DNA from: Eretmocerus hayati
Lineage: Eukaryota > Arthropoda > Insecta > Hymenoptera > Aphelinidae
Direction: 5' to 3'
Length of the DNA: 64,000 nucleotides
Assembly (NCBI GenBank): GCA_029851415.1
Contig: CM056744.1
Span: 14,267,268 to 14,331,267, forward strand
Below the pieces are notes generated by a model. It had not been told where the DNA came from, made no database searches, and saw only the letters and a program-made list of their open reading frames with translations. Below, piece after piece: positions 22,220 through 32,835 of this stretch. The first letter of the stretch is position 1; each line of letters starts with the position of its first letter. The translations under genes were made by a program, and so were the position numbers.

Positions 22220-22856
22220 CATTAGGAGGAGTCAATTCCCATAGATTTTGATCATTGTTCAGAGATTCCATTGGTGTGTCATTAGAAGATGATGCAGTGT
22301 CGATTGCAGTATCACTAGGTGAAGCAACAGATGCATTAGGCGGTACATGCTGATGGTTAATTATCTCCACTAGTGGTTGTGACGAGTGTCCAACAGCAAT
22401 AATTGCTGGCTCATTACTATGAATAATAGGTAAATCAAGTAAACTTCCTTCTCTATTCAGACTTCTACAACCACTTTCTGGATAGATATTCTCTAAGTTT
22501 TCATCTTCATTGGCAACTTCATGACTATTTTCTTGACTGATATTTGCATCTTTGCTCTTTTTTGGACTGTTATTCTTTTGACTATTTTCTTGACTGATAT
22601 TCGCATATTTGTTCTTTTTTGGACTGTCATTTTTTTGACTATTTTCTTGACTGATATTCGCATCTTTGCTCTTTTTTGGACTGTTATTCTTTTGACTATT
22701 GCGCATCTGTGCTAAACGACTTTTGAATCTCTTCAGATGCCCACATTCTTCTTTTGCATCGAAAAGTAACTCCAGCATGCAATCATCAATCTCTTGGAAT
22801 GTCTCTTCATCTATGCCTGCTTCTACAGGTGAAGAAAAAAAACTCACTTCAGACAC
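22220..22856 (-). CDS. First exon of the locus: Asn/Ser/Lys-rich repeat protein
   Basis: The frame opens at an ATG (22856) with an acidic head and EIDDCMLELLF. It then has three copies of a 19-residue repeat (NSQKNNSPKKSKDANISQE type), followed by a serine/threonine-rich, probably disordered stretch. A GTATGC donor after 22220 would remove the remaining hydrophobic tail of the open frame. It lies upstream of the transposase-like exons on the same strand, and its disorder fits an N-terminal regulatory segment. The link to the downstream exons is inferred from position and splice signals. Confidence 0.4.
22522..22700. repeat. 57-bp tandem repeat, 3.1 copies
   Basis: TGACTATTTTCTTGACTGAT starts at 22522, 22579 and 22636, with a partial copy at 22693, an exact 57-base period. 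Because 57 is a multiple of three, the minus-strand reading frame is kept through all copies. Confidence 0.9.
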
Positions 22857-24080
22857 ACTGGTTCAACTCTACAATCCAGTTCACCAAAACTATAACTACA
22901 TTTCAGGGTATGCTCGTGATATATGTGGGATCATAGGTGAGAGTTGCAGAAGATAATCAGAGCTATAGAGGCAGAGAGACGAGATTTCAATAAACAACAA
23001 CTCAACGTGTTGTTGAAAACAGGGGCGGTCTCCATCTCACAGATGTAGAGGTTATCTCGTACTCAGTCTCAAATCTCTCCACGAATTGACCCAGATTCCA
23101 GGCGACGAGGCGTTCCCGAGTAGATTGGTCCATGTTTTTTCTTCCCAAAAATTCACTATCAAAATGCTATCACCGAGATTCAACTCATAAACAACTTCAT
23201 CTGAGTTATGAACACGTTTGCGAGCCGGCTCGTACGTGCATGTTTTTGAGAGCTATCCAAATGATGCAGCCGCAGTCGTTTTGCATCGCTGCAGCTTGTT
23301 CTGACTCGCGCGTGAACGGGTAAGAATTACTGCGCAGACTCCCGCTTCAACAGCCGGAGAGCCAAGCAAATTCTGCTTGACTCGTGACCAGATCGCTACC
23401 TGGCTCGCATGGCTTTTTGTTGCTGCTTTGGAGTCGGGTAAATTTAGCTCGATTTTGTTTTCAGTGATATCAGTCCCGTTATGCATCCTAGTGGGAGTTC
23501 AAAAGAGTCATTCCCTGGGAGACCCGGGTTTTCAATATCTTTTTTGTTGCTTCGCACAACACAGAGATTTTGTGTAGGGATTCTGCACATTTTTCGGATG
23601 TCTTGCAATATTTCATTCACAGTCCTACGGATCACTCTTTGTACCTGCGGTAACTTGATTTTAAGGCACGAAAATACAAAATCCTACCAGCAACATGGTG
23701 ATAAATTTCATCAATAGCTCGCGGTACAGTCAATTTTCACAATTTTTCCAATACAAGACGAGAACTACGCTCACCGAGGCTCAAAATCTCTCTCACCTTG
23801 TGTGATATCAACTCTCTCAGCGCAAATCAGCTAGGGTAGTTGAGAATCAGCTAGTGATAGCTGATTTCGTCAGCTAACGTGAACGGATTTTCACTGATTG
23901 AATCAGCTAATACAGAGGGTGATGAACGATGATATATACCGTTCGGGAGTGTTTTTCCCTGCGCACTGGGTGTCACGTGATGAATTTTCGGCTCTGATAT
24001 TCTAGAATCGTTCGTGCAGTACAGTGGGATCCATTTGATCATACGATTTCTAAGTCCCAAGAAGTGCGTCTAAAGCGGGG
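22857..24080. other. No recognisable gene; TCAGCTA-rich left flank of the array
   Basis: From about 23826 to 23912 the words ATCAGCTA, TAGCTGAT and GTCAGCTA recur in both orientations. The same words reappear on the far side of the 20-bp array. The rest contains only short, unrecognised frames. Confidence 0.45.
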
Positions 24081-27000
24081 CACCTGCATCGAAAGTGGGC
24101 CACCTGTATCGAAAGTGGGTCACCCAGACCGAAAGTGGGCCACCTAGATCGTAAGTGAGCCACCTGTTTCGAAAGTGGGCCACCTGGATCGAAAGTAAAC
24201 CACCTGTATCGAGAGTGGACCACCTAGATCGAAAGTGGGCCACCTGGATCAAAAGTGGGACACCTGGATCGGAAGTGGGCCACCTGGATCGAAAGTGGGC
24301 CACCTGGATCGGAAGAGGGCCACCTGTACCGTAAGTGAGCCACCTGTATCGAGAGTGGGCCAACTAGATCGAAAGTGGGCCACCTGGATCGAAAGTGGGC
24401 CACCTGTACCGTGAGTGAGCCACCTGTATCGAGAGTGGGCCACCTAGATCGAAAGTGGGCCACCTGGATCGTAAGTGAACCACCCGTATCGAGAGTGCAC
24501 CACCTAGATCGGAAGTGGGCCACGTGGATCAAAAGTGGGACACCTGGATCGGAAGTGGGCCACCTGGATCGAAAGTGGGCCACCTGTATCGTAAGTGAGC
24601 CACCTGTATCGAAAGTGAACCACCTGTATCGAGAGTGCACCACCTAGATCGAAAGTGGGCCACCTGGATCAAAAGTGGGACACCTGGATCGAAAGTGGGC
24701 CACCTGTACCGTAAGTGAGCCACCTGTATCGAGAGTGGGCCACCTAGATCGAAAGTGGGCCACCTGGATCGAAAGTGGGCCACCTGTTTCGTAAGTGAGC
24801 CACCTGTATCGAGAGTGGGCCACCTAGATCGGAAGTGGGCCACCAAGATCGAAAGTGGGCCACCTGGATCAAAAGTGGGCCACCTGGATCGAAAGAGGGC
24901 CACCTGTACCGTAAGTGAGCCACCTGTATCGAGAGTGGGCCAACTAGATCGAAAGTGGGCCACCTGGATCGAAAGTGGGCCACCTGTACCGTGAGTGAGC
25001 CACCTGTATCGAGAGTGGGCCACCTAGATCGAAAGTGGGCCACCTGGATCGTAAGTGAACCACCTGTATCGAGAGTGCACCACCTAGATCGAAAGTGGGC
25101 CACGTGGATCAAAAGTGGGACACCTGGATCGGAAGTGGGCCACCTGGATCGAAAGTGGGCCACCTGTATCGTAAGTGAGCCACCTGTATCGAAAGTGAAC
25201 CACCTGTATCGAGAGTGCACCACCTAGATCGAAAGTGGGCCACCTGGATCAAAAGTGGGACACCTGGATCGAAAGTGGGCCACCTGTACCGTAAGTGAGC
25301 CACCTGTATCGAGAGTGGGCCACCTAGATCGAAAGTGGGCCACCTGGATCGAAAGTGGGCCGACTGTTTCGTAAGTGAGCCACCTGTATCGAGAGTGGGC
25401 CACCTAGATCGGAAGTGGGCCACCTAGATCGAAAGTGGGCCACCTGGATCAAAAGTGGGACACCTGGATCGGAAGTGGGCCACCTGGATCGAAAGTGGGC
25501 CACTTGGATCGAAAGTGGGCCACCTGTACCGTAAGTGAGCCACCTGTATCGAGAGTGGGCCACCTAGATCGAAAGTGGGACACCTGGATCGGAAGTGGGC
25601 CACCTGGATCGAAAGTGGGCCACCTGTACCGTAAGTGAGCCACCTGTATCGAGAGTGGGCCACCTAGACCGAAAGTGGGCCACCTGGATCGAAAGTGGGC
25701 CACCTGTACCGTAAGTGAGCCACCTGTATCGAGAGTGGGCCACCTAGATCGAAAGTGGGCCACCTGGATCGAAAGTAAACCACCTGTATCGAGAGTGGGC
25801 CACCTAGATCGAAAGTGGGCCACCTGGATCAAAAGTGGGACACCTGGATCGGAGGTGGGCCACCTGGATCGAAAGTGGGCCACCTGTACCGTAAGTGAGC
25901 CACCTGTATCGAGAGTGGGCCACCTAGATCGAAAGTGGGCCACCTGGATCGAAAGTGGGCCACCTGCACCGTGAGTGAGCCACCTGTATCGAGAGTGGGC
26001 CACCTAGATCGAAAGTGGGCCACCTGGATCGTAAGTGAACCACCTGTATCGAGAGTGCACCACCTAGATCGAAAGTGGGCCACCTGGATCAAAAGTGGGA
26101 CACCTGGATCGAAAGTGGGCCACCTGTACCGTAAGTGAGCCACCTGTATCGAGAGTGGGCCACCTAGATCGAAAGTGGGCCACCTGGATCGGAAGTAAAC
26201 CACCTGTCTCGAGAGTGGGCCACCTAGATCGAAAGTGGGCCACCTGGATCAAAAGTGGGACACCTGGATCGGAGGTGGGCCACCTGGATCGAGAGTGGGC
26301 CACCTGGATCGAAAGTGGGCCACCTGTACCGTAAGTGAGCCACCTGTATCGAGAGTGGGCCACCTAGATCGAAAGTGGGCCACCTGGATCGAAAGTGGGC
26401 CAGCTGTACCGTGAGTGAGCCACCTGTATCGAGAGTGGGCCACCTAGATCGAAAGTGGGCCACCTGGATCGTAAGTGAACCACCTGTATCGAGAGTGCAC
26501 CACCTAGATCGAAAGTGGGCCACCTGGATCAAAAGTGGGACACCTGGATCGGGAGTGGGCCACCTGGATCGAAAGTGGGCCACCTGTATCGTAAGTGAGC
26601 CACCTGTATCGAAAGTGAACCACCTGTATCGAGAGTGCACCACCTAGATCGAAAGTGGGCCACCTGGATCAAGAGTGGGACACCTGGATCGAAAGTGGGC
26701 CACCTGTACCGTAAGTGAGCCACCTGTATCGAGAGTGGGCCACCTAGATCGAAAGTGGGCCACCTGGATCGAAAGTAAACCACCTGTATCGAGAGTGGGC
26801 CACCTGGATCGAAAGTAAACCACCTGTATCGAGAGTGGGCCACCTAGATCGAAAGTGGGCCACCTGGATCGAAAGTGGGACACCTGGATCGGAGGTGGGC
26901 CACCTGGATCGAAAGTGGGCCACCTGGATCGAAAGTGGGCCACCTGTACCGTAAGTGAGCCACCTGTATCGAGAGTGGGCCACCTAGATCGAAAGTGGGC

Positions 27001-28055
27001 CACCTGGATCGAAAGTGGGCCACCTGAACCGTGAGTGAGCCACCTGTATCGAGAGTGGGCCACCTAGATCGAAAGTGGGCCACCTAGATCGAAAGTGGGC
27101 CAGCTGGATCGTAAGTGAACCACCTGTATCGAGAGTGCACCACCTAGATCGAAAGTGGGCCACCTGGATCAAAAGTGGGACACCTGGATCGGAAGTGGGC
27201 GCCCTGTATCGTAAGTGAGCCACCTGTATCGAAAGTGAACCACCTGTATCGTGAGTGAACCACCCGTATCGAGAGTGCGCCACCTAGATCGAAAGTGGGC
27301 CACCTAGATCGAAAGTGGGCCACCTGGATCGAAAGTGGGCCACCTGTATCGTAAGTGAGCCACCTGTATCGAGAGTGGGCCACCTAGATCGAAAGTGGGC
27401 CACCTGAATCGTAAGTAAACCACCTGTATCGAGAGTGCGCTACCTAGATCGAAAGTGGGCCACCTGGATCGAAAGTGGGCCACCTGTATCGTGAGTGAGC
27501 CACATGTATCGAAAGTGGCCACCTAGATCGAAAGTGGGCCACCTAGATCGAAAGTGGGCTACCTGGATTGAAAGTGGGCCACCTTGATCGAAAGTGGGCC
27601 ACCTAGATCGAAAGTGGGCTACCTGGATCGAAAGTGGGCCACCTTGATCGAAAGTGGGCCACCTAGATCGAAAGTGGGCCACCTGTATCGTGAGTGAGCC
27701 ACCTGTATCGAAAGTGGCCACCTAGATCGAAAGTGGGCTACCTGGATCGTAAGTGGGCCACCTGTATAGCAAGTGAACCACCTGCATCGAGAATGCGCTA
27801 CCTAGATCGAAAGTGGGCTACCTGGATCGAAAGTGGGCTACCTGTATCGCAAGTGAGCCACCTGTCTCGAAAGTGAGCCACCTAGATCGAAAGTGGGCTA
27901 CGTGGATCGAAAATGGGCCACCTGTATCGTAAGTGAGCCACCTGTATCGAAAGTGGGCCACCTAGATCGAAAGCGGGCCACCTAGATCGAAAGTGAGCCA
28001 CCTGTATCGAAAACAGGGCCACCTACATCGAAAGTGGGCCACCTGGATCGAAAGA
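24081..28055. repeat. 20-bp satellite/minisatellite array, about 199 units
   Basis: The unit is CACCTGGATCGAAAGTGGGC with a handful of recurring variants at positions 6-7, 9-10, 11-12 and 18-20, such as CACCTAGATC, CACCTGTATC and GTAAGTGAGC. From 24081 to about 27500, some 171 units keep exact 20-bp register without one indel. Single-base losses at about 27517 and 27717 and a 2-base gain near 28012 then shift the register. A higher-order duplication of 580 bp (29 units) is visible because the rare units CAACTAGATC (24361, 24941) and CACGTGGATC (24521, 25101) recur at that distance. Frames run open on both strands for up to 184 codons because 60 bases make a 20-codon period; I do not regard them as genes. 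Confidence 0.97.
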
Positions 28056-28169
28056 AAGATCGATTTAAAAAGAAGCATGAATGAAATGAGGTTCATTTGC
28101 GAAATTTCAATGTTTCAAATTGATTTTCATTTCGTAACGAAAATGTAAGGCAAAACTAGTCCTGGAAAA

Positions 28170-28600
28170 GTTATCTGAGATTCCAGCTATATTAGCTGAG
28201 ATTCCATCTATGTTAACTGACTGAATCAGCTATCATAAGCTGATATTTCAGTCGACGGTTTTCTACTGACACGAATACTGTAGCTGAATTTCAGCTACAT
28301 TAGCTGATTTTCAGCTACAATCACTGATTTATAGCTGATTATAATCAGCTATATAGGGCCTCTCGTGGCACGAAATGAGTAGATATCGAATGATTACGCC
28401 CTAGTTCGTCGTGATTCGGTCTGGAAAAGTCGTTAATGTGTTCATGTCGATATGAGAACCTGGATTTGTGGAGTTTTTTCACCAGAATCATTGATTTAAG
28501 CGAGATCTTAGTGTTTGTTGATTTGATCAGCAGTTTGACGATCCATGGGAGAAATAGCTGATATTTCAGCTATATATTAACTGATTGATGCTGAGAGAGA
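28170..28600. repeat. TCAGCTA-rich right flank of the array
   Basis: TTAGCTGA, ATCAGCTAT, TTTCAGCTAC and TAATCAGCTATA are dispersed over about 180 bases, with a further group near 28553-28590. Several are palindromic pairs such as TAGCTGATTATAATCAGCTA. With the flank at 23826-23912 they bracket the array symmetrically. Confidence 0.55.
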
Positions 28601-30519
28601 AGACTTACTCGTTTTCATCGACACGTTTAACGGAAACAAGTGCTATCTATCCGGGTAAAACGATCCGTGACGTGCTGTTTAGTTAAGAATTCTGGACCAC
28701 ATATCCTTACGATGGCTGCTTATTTATGAATTTTCAGTCCGGTGGAATTTCGGAGCAAACCAGGCTTAGGTGAGTTTGAATTTCATTGGGAATTTATGGG
28801 AAATCGATAGACTTGTGAAAGTGTGATCGATCAATCCTATGAATGGAAACAGTGTAGATACGGAGCTACGACCTTCGTAGACGCCAAGTGTCCCATCCTC
28901 TGGACCACGACCACCTTTTTCCTCACCCGGACTCGCCGACTTACTTTTTTCGAGAAGTTCGCTTGCACTTATTGTTAGTCGAGGTTCGGCGCGTGATTAC
29001 TCACGTCACGCTCGTCTAAAAAATGCTCATTTCTCACAGTGCTTCCTCGAGAAAACAGTCATACGTATAACTATGGGACCCCTTGTATTACCGAATTTTC
29101 CATATTCCATTTTCAGTCTTGGTTGTGAAGGTTTATCTGGCTAATCTCACGAAATTGATGATCGAAATATTGATTTCTCACTATATCGAGCTATTGAATT
29201 CGAATCAATAAATATGCAGTGATATTAGGATTGCATCGCATTTGTAGTATATTACATCGTTCGCATTAATCCTTGAAGTTGCAGAAATACTGTTGATTAT
29301 GGAATACCCTCGGGCGTTGGAAATCGCGCGTATCTAGAGACGCGTCTAGACGCTTCGTGACAGCGAAACGACACTTATTGATATTATAATCCCGATATCA
29401 TGTTTTGATGACTAAGAAGAATGAGAGTTCTTGAAATCCCTCAGAAAGAGCACGATCGATCGATGATTATCGATTGACAGAGTGTAAATGGAAGTTGAGG
29501 AACTCCACATCAAGCACTTGTCATATACCAGACTCTACACCAATATATGCACCCGTTTTTATCATTTCAACTTAAATTACCAAACGATCCGGATTCGAGG
29601 CTGAGGATGATTGATATCAACGTACCCAACTTGACCCTTTCTTTTTGAGTTATTTAATTAATAACTGTGCTTCTCTCGATGATTATCATCCAGGAGAGCA
29701 TGTCCATCTTTGCATCAAACACGAGCTCAAGATTTTTGTGGGACAATTGTCATTTGATTTGTTTTTTATGAAAAAAACTATATTTTGGGAATTAATGGGT
29801 TTTCAATCTGATAACCAACTTGAATTATGTTCAGGCTTAATTAGCACGTGAGTTTACCACTCGAGTAGTATCCAAAAAACGATATATTCATCTTTCCGGG
29901 AAAGCTGTGAAACAAGATATTCTTCGTGTGTTGAATTTCATGGGTACTCTTTGAATGTGTTCGACCGCAATCGAATGTGGTCTCACTTTACCCGAATTGC
30001 TGGAAGAATAGCAGTAACCTCATTGAAAAAATCACTCGAATCGAGTGAAAAAGGGGGATCCCAGTGAAATTCATTTGGAGAGTATCTGATTTCTTTTACA
30101 ACGATTTGGGGTTCTGCTCTTCTTCATATGCGTTACATCACAACGAAGATGTATTATGTAATAATGAATCAAATGCAGTAATAGGAGCACCGATTCTCGC
30201 TTGGCATTTGATTCATCAATACTTTTCATTGACTCGAATGGGTCTTACTTGAGTAGATACTTTCGAGATGTAGGCCGAACCCCGAGAAACCCCGAGCTCG
30301 ATATCTCATAATAAACAGGAACTGTGCAGCGTTTGAGTCAGAGGTATCTGAAAAACTTGCAGTAATTGTTACAATTACTCTTGTATAAACTCATAGAAAA
30401 AGTCACATTTTGGAGTGAAAAAATCTACCGGGTAATCCCTCTTCAGCTGTGATGATCCAGATTCCAGCTAACATACGTACTTACCATTTTAATTGACCCA
30501 GGAATGCATGGAAATCAAG
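28601..30519. other. No recognisable gene
   Basis: Short frames such as 29645-29851 and 30064-30252 (plus) show no known motif. The phrase CGTACCCAACTTGACCC near 29619 resembles one end of the GGTAAGTGTRCC repeat family. Confidence 0.35.
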
Positions 30520-30521
30520 TA

Positions 30522-32833
30522 CAGTAAAACCTGTTACATTGGCCACCTTGGTACATTGGCCACCTGTCGACTTTGGACACTTTTCCGCTGCACCGGATTT
30601 CAGCCCATTGTTTCTTATGTAAAATTATCCGTGTACATTGGCCACCTCTGTACATTGGCCACCTGCCTACTCTGGACACCATGAACGTGCACCGAACAAG
30701 TAATTTTCACTGTGTACATTGGCCAATCTTAGAATTATATACATTTGATATTCGTGAGCAGTGTACATTTTCCTTGTCACATCTCACTCACACAGCTATT
30801 CGGTTTTCTGACTTCACACTATCCTTCTCGTTCGTCTACTCACTCTTTCCCTCTCATCGCAGTATCTAACTCTGTCCATTGACGCGTTTACAATTTCACA
30901 TTGCCGTGTTTATTGCTCATCGCTCATGTGATTTGCTTGTCGCTCGTACATTTATAGCGTGTGTAATTTCGAGCATCATTCCAAGTAACGTCGTTATTTC
31001 GTTGGTGTTTTTGTTTTGATCAAATATAATGAATCGTGGCAAAAAGAGAAAATACAACGAGTTGACCATCGAGAAGAAAAAAGAAGTGCTTGATGCACTC
31101 AGCAAAGGTCAGAGTCATCGGAAAATTGCCGAACAGTTCTCAATTTCAAAATCAACAGTCGGGAATATAGCTGATGGCAGTGAAAAAGTTTTGCGGTTGT
31201 GGAATGAAAATTGTGATGGTGAAAGGAAACGAAAGTTGCGACAAACTGAAAATGAACGTATCAACATTGCAATGTTTGAATTCTTCGCGAAGTGTCGTGC
31301 AGCTAATATTCCAGTATCAGGGCCTCTGCTTCAAACTAAAGCTTTGAGAGTGGCAGAATCATTGAATATTGATAACTTCCATGCGAGTAACGGGTGGCTT
31401 CAAAGTTTTTTGACCAGAAACAACATGCAATACTGCACTCTTTCTGGACAGTCAGCCGATGCCGATTTGCAAGCTGCAACGGATTGGAAGTCAAAACTCC
31501 CAGAAAAAACGGAAGGGTACGAACTCTGTGATATATTCAATGGCGACGAAGGAGCTATCAACTATAGGCAACTTTTGCGCAAAAGTTATGTTGCAAAAGA
31601 TGACCCTTGCAAGGGGGGGAAATTAGCCAAAGAGAGACTGAGTGTATTGTTTTGTTGCAGCGCAACCGGAGAAAAATTGAAACCCTTTGTGATTGGTAAC
31701 TCCGCATACCCTCGTGCGTTTCGTGAAAATCGTGTTGATATAAACAATTTACCTGTAATATGGAAATCAAACCAGAAAGCTTGGATGACTTCGATTTATT
31801 TCACAGAATGGGCTAAAATTGTAAACATAAAAATGAAACTTGCTGGAAGGAAGATAATCATTTTTGTTGATAATGCATCGAGCCACAAATGCTCCATGTC
31901 TTTCAGTAATGTGAAAATAGAATTTTTGCCTCCAAACTTGACTTCAGAAGTGCAGCCTCTTGATCAAGGTATTATTCAGAATGTAAAATTGAACTATAGG
32001 AAGCTGATGCTACAACACATTGTCAGTAAGCTGGAAACAGGTATCGAGAGAACAAACTTCATCAAGTCCATCTCAGTTTATCATGCTGTGAGGTGGATTG
32101 CTGCGGCATGGAACGAGGTGTCTTCCACAACAATTTTGAAGTGTTTTAAACGAGCTGGATTTGCACAAGAATTGAATAACGATGGCTTGGAAGCAGATGG
32201 AAATGTGAGATCGGCTAGTGATGTCCTAGGCCCGATAATAGAAGCATTGCCTGCGGAGTTACGAGAAGACATCTGTTCGGCGCAAGAAATTGTGGGTTGT
32301 GATGATCACTTGCAAGTTCACGAAGAATCACTTAGTTCGCCAGACGCAATCTTAGAGAGTGTATTGGCTGGTAGTTCAAGCAGGAATGTTCGTTCTGATG
32401 ACAGTGATAGTGAAGATTCATCTCTAGAGAATGTGACAAGTGTACCTAGCTATGAAGAAGCTCAATTGCATCTGAAAGAGTTTATGAAATTTGCATCCGT
32501 CCATTTACCTCAATGTATGAGTGATTTGTACAACGTTAATATCGAGTATGAAAAAGAACTATTTTCCCATAAATGTCCAGTTCAATCAAAAATTAGCAAT
32601 TTTTTTAAACCAGTGTGAAGTATTACTGTATTGTCGACGATAATTTCAAGCATCAACAAAGGTTTATATATGTATGACGAATTCTGATGACAACATATTA
32701 AAAATAATCCATATTCATCGTGTTTACATGATTTGTCGTGACTTTCCAGCCGGTGTTGGGTACATTGGCCACCTGCCTACATTGGACACTTTTCTCTTGC
32801 ACCGAAGGTGTCCAATGTACACAGGTTTCACTG
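30522..32833 (+). mobile_element. Tigger/pogo transposon 1, potentially autonomous
   Basis: The ends are inverted: CAGTAAAACCTGTTACATTG on the left and CAGTGAAACCTGTGTACATT on the complement of the right. TA duplications flank them (30520-30521 and 32834-32835). Length is 2312 bp. Subterminal copies of ACATTGGCCACCT occur five times on the left side and again on the right, probably transposase binding sites. One uninterrupted transposase gene fills the centre. The length is within a few bases of the second Tigger element in this window (2310 bp) but the terminal and subterminal sequences differ, so these are two families. Confidence 0.93.
31029..32618 (+). CDS. Tigger-type transposase, 529 aa, uninterrupted
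   Basis: The domain order is that of pogo/Tigger proteins. An N-terminal CENP-B-type helix-turn-helix (residues about 5-55, with YNELTIEKKKEVLDAL and KSTVGNI) comes first, then a second CENP-B-like DNA-binding domain (about 70-140, with SNGWLQSFLTRNN), then a DDE_1 nuclease core (about 165-345). The catalytic acids are visible as D173 (NGDEG), D281 (VDNAS) and D312 (PLDQG), so the DDD triad is complete. An acidic serine-rich tail follows and ends in KISNFFKPV. The first ATG after the left inverted repeat is used, and the length is normal for the family. It would cut and paste its own element at TA. No stop or frameshift is present, so it may still be active or recently arrived. Confidence 0.93.
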   Translation: MNRGKKRKYNELTIEKKKEVLDALSKGQSHRKIAEQFSISKSTVGNIADGSEKVLRLWNENCDGERKRKLRQTENERINIAMFEFFAKCRAANIPVSGPLLQTKALRVAESLNIDNFHASNGWLQSFLTRNNMQYCTLSGQSADADLQAATDWKSKLPEKTEGYELCDIFNGDEGAINYRQLLRKSYVAKDDPCKGGKLAKERLSVLFCCSATGEKLKPFVIGNSAYPRAFRENRVDINNLPVIWKSNQKAWMTSIYFTEWAKIVNIKMKLAGRKIIIFVDNASSHKCSMSFSNVKIEFLPPNLTSEVQPLDQGIIQNVKLNYRKLMLQHIVSKLETGIERTNFIKSISVYHAVRWIAAAWNEVSSTTILKCFKRAGFAQELNNDGLEADGNVRSASDVLGPIIEALPAELREDICSAQEIVGCDDHLQVHEESLSSPDAILESVLAGSSSRNVRSDDSDSEDSSLENVTSVPSYEEAQLHLKEFMKFASVHLPQCMSDLYNVNIEYEKELFSHKCPVQSKISNFFKPV

Positions 32834-32835
32834 TA

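Larger units (their letters stand above)
18048..22856 (-). mobile_element. CACTA/EnSpm-like transposase locus, multi-exon
   Basis: Consecutive minus-strand frames from 22856 down to 18048 carry parts that in other animals belong to one long repeat-encoded protein. They are separated by splice signals (acceptor before 21408, donor after 21179, donor after 22220) and by at least one frameshift near 19600. The C-terminal part resembles the DUF4218-like region found with tnp2-type CACTA/EnSpm transposases. I did not find convincing CACTA termini. A domesticated or unclassified family is the main alternative. Confidence 0.5.

Noticed and set aside
22521..22715. Plus-strand 64-codon hydrophobic repeat frame
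   Set aside because: It is the antisense of the 57-bp repeat in the minus-strand exon.
18048..22856. An ordinary host gene
   Set aside because: The C-terminal GPL...W.MR.E.K signature belongs to a repeat-encoded family and the frames are broken; host domestication remains possible but is not shown.
24070..27876. Dozens of open frames of up to 184 codons in the 20-bp array, reading as VAHFRSRWPT-type or GHLDRKWAT-type repeats
   Set aside because: The 20-bp unit lacks stops in most variants, so frames open on both strands; no start context, splice signals or codon pattern supports translation.
24081..28055. A CRISPR array
   Set aside because: Units are contiguous with no unique spacers, there are no cas genes and the DNA is clearly eukaryotic.
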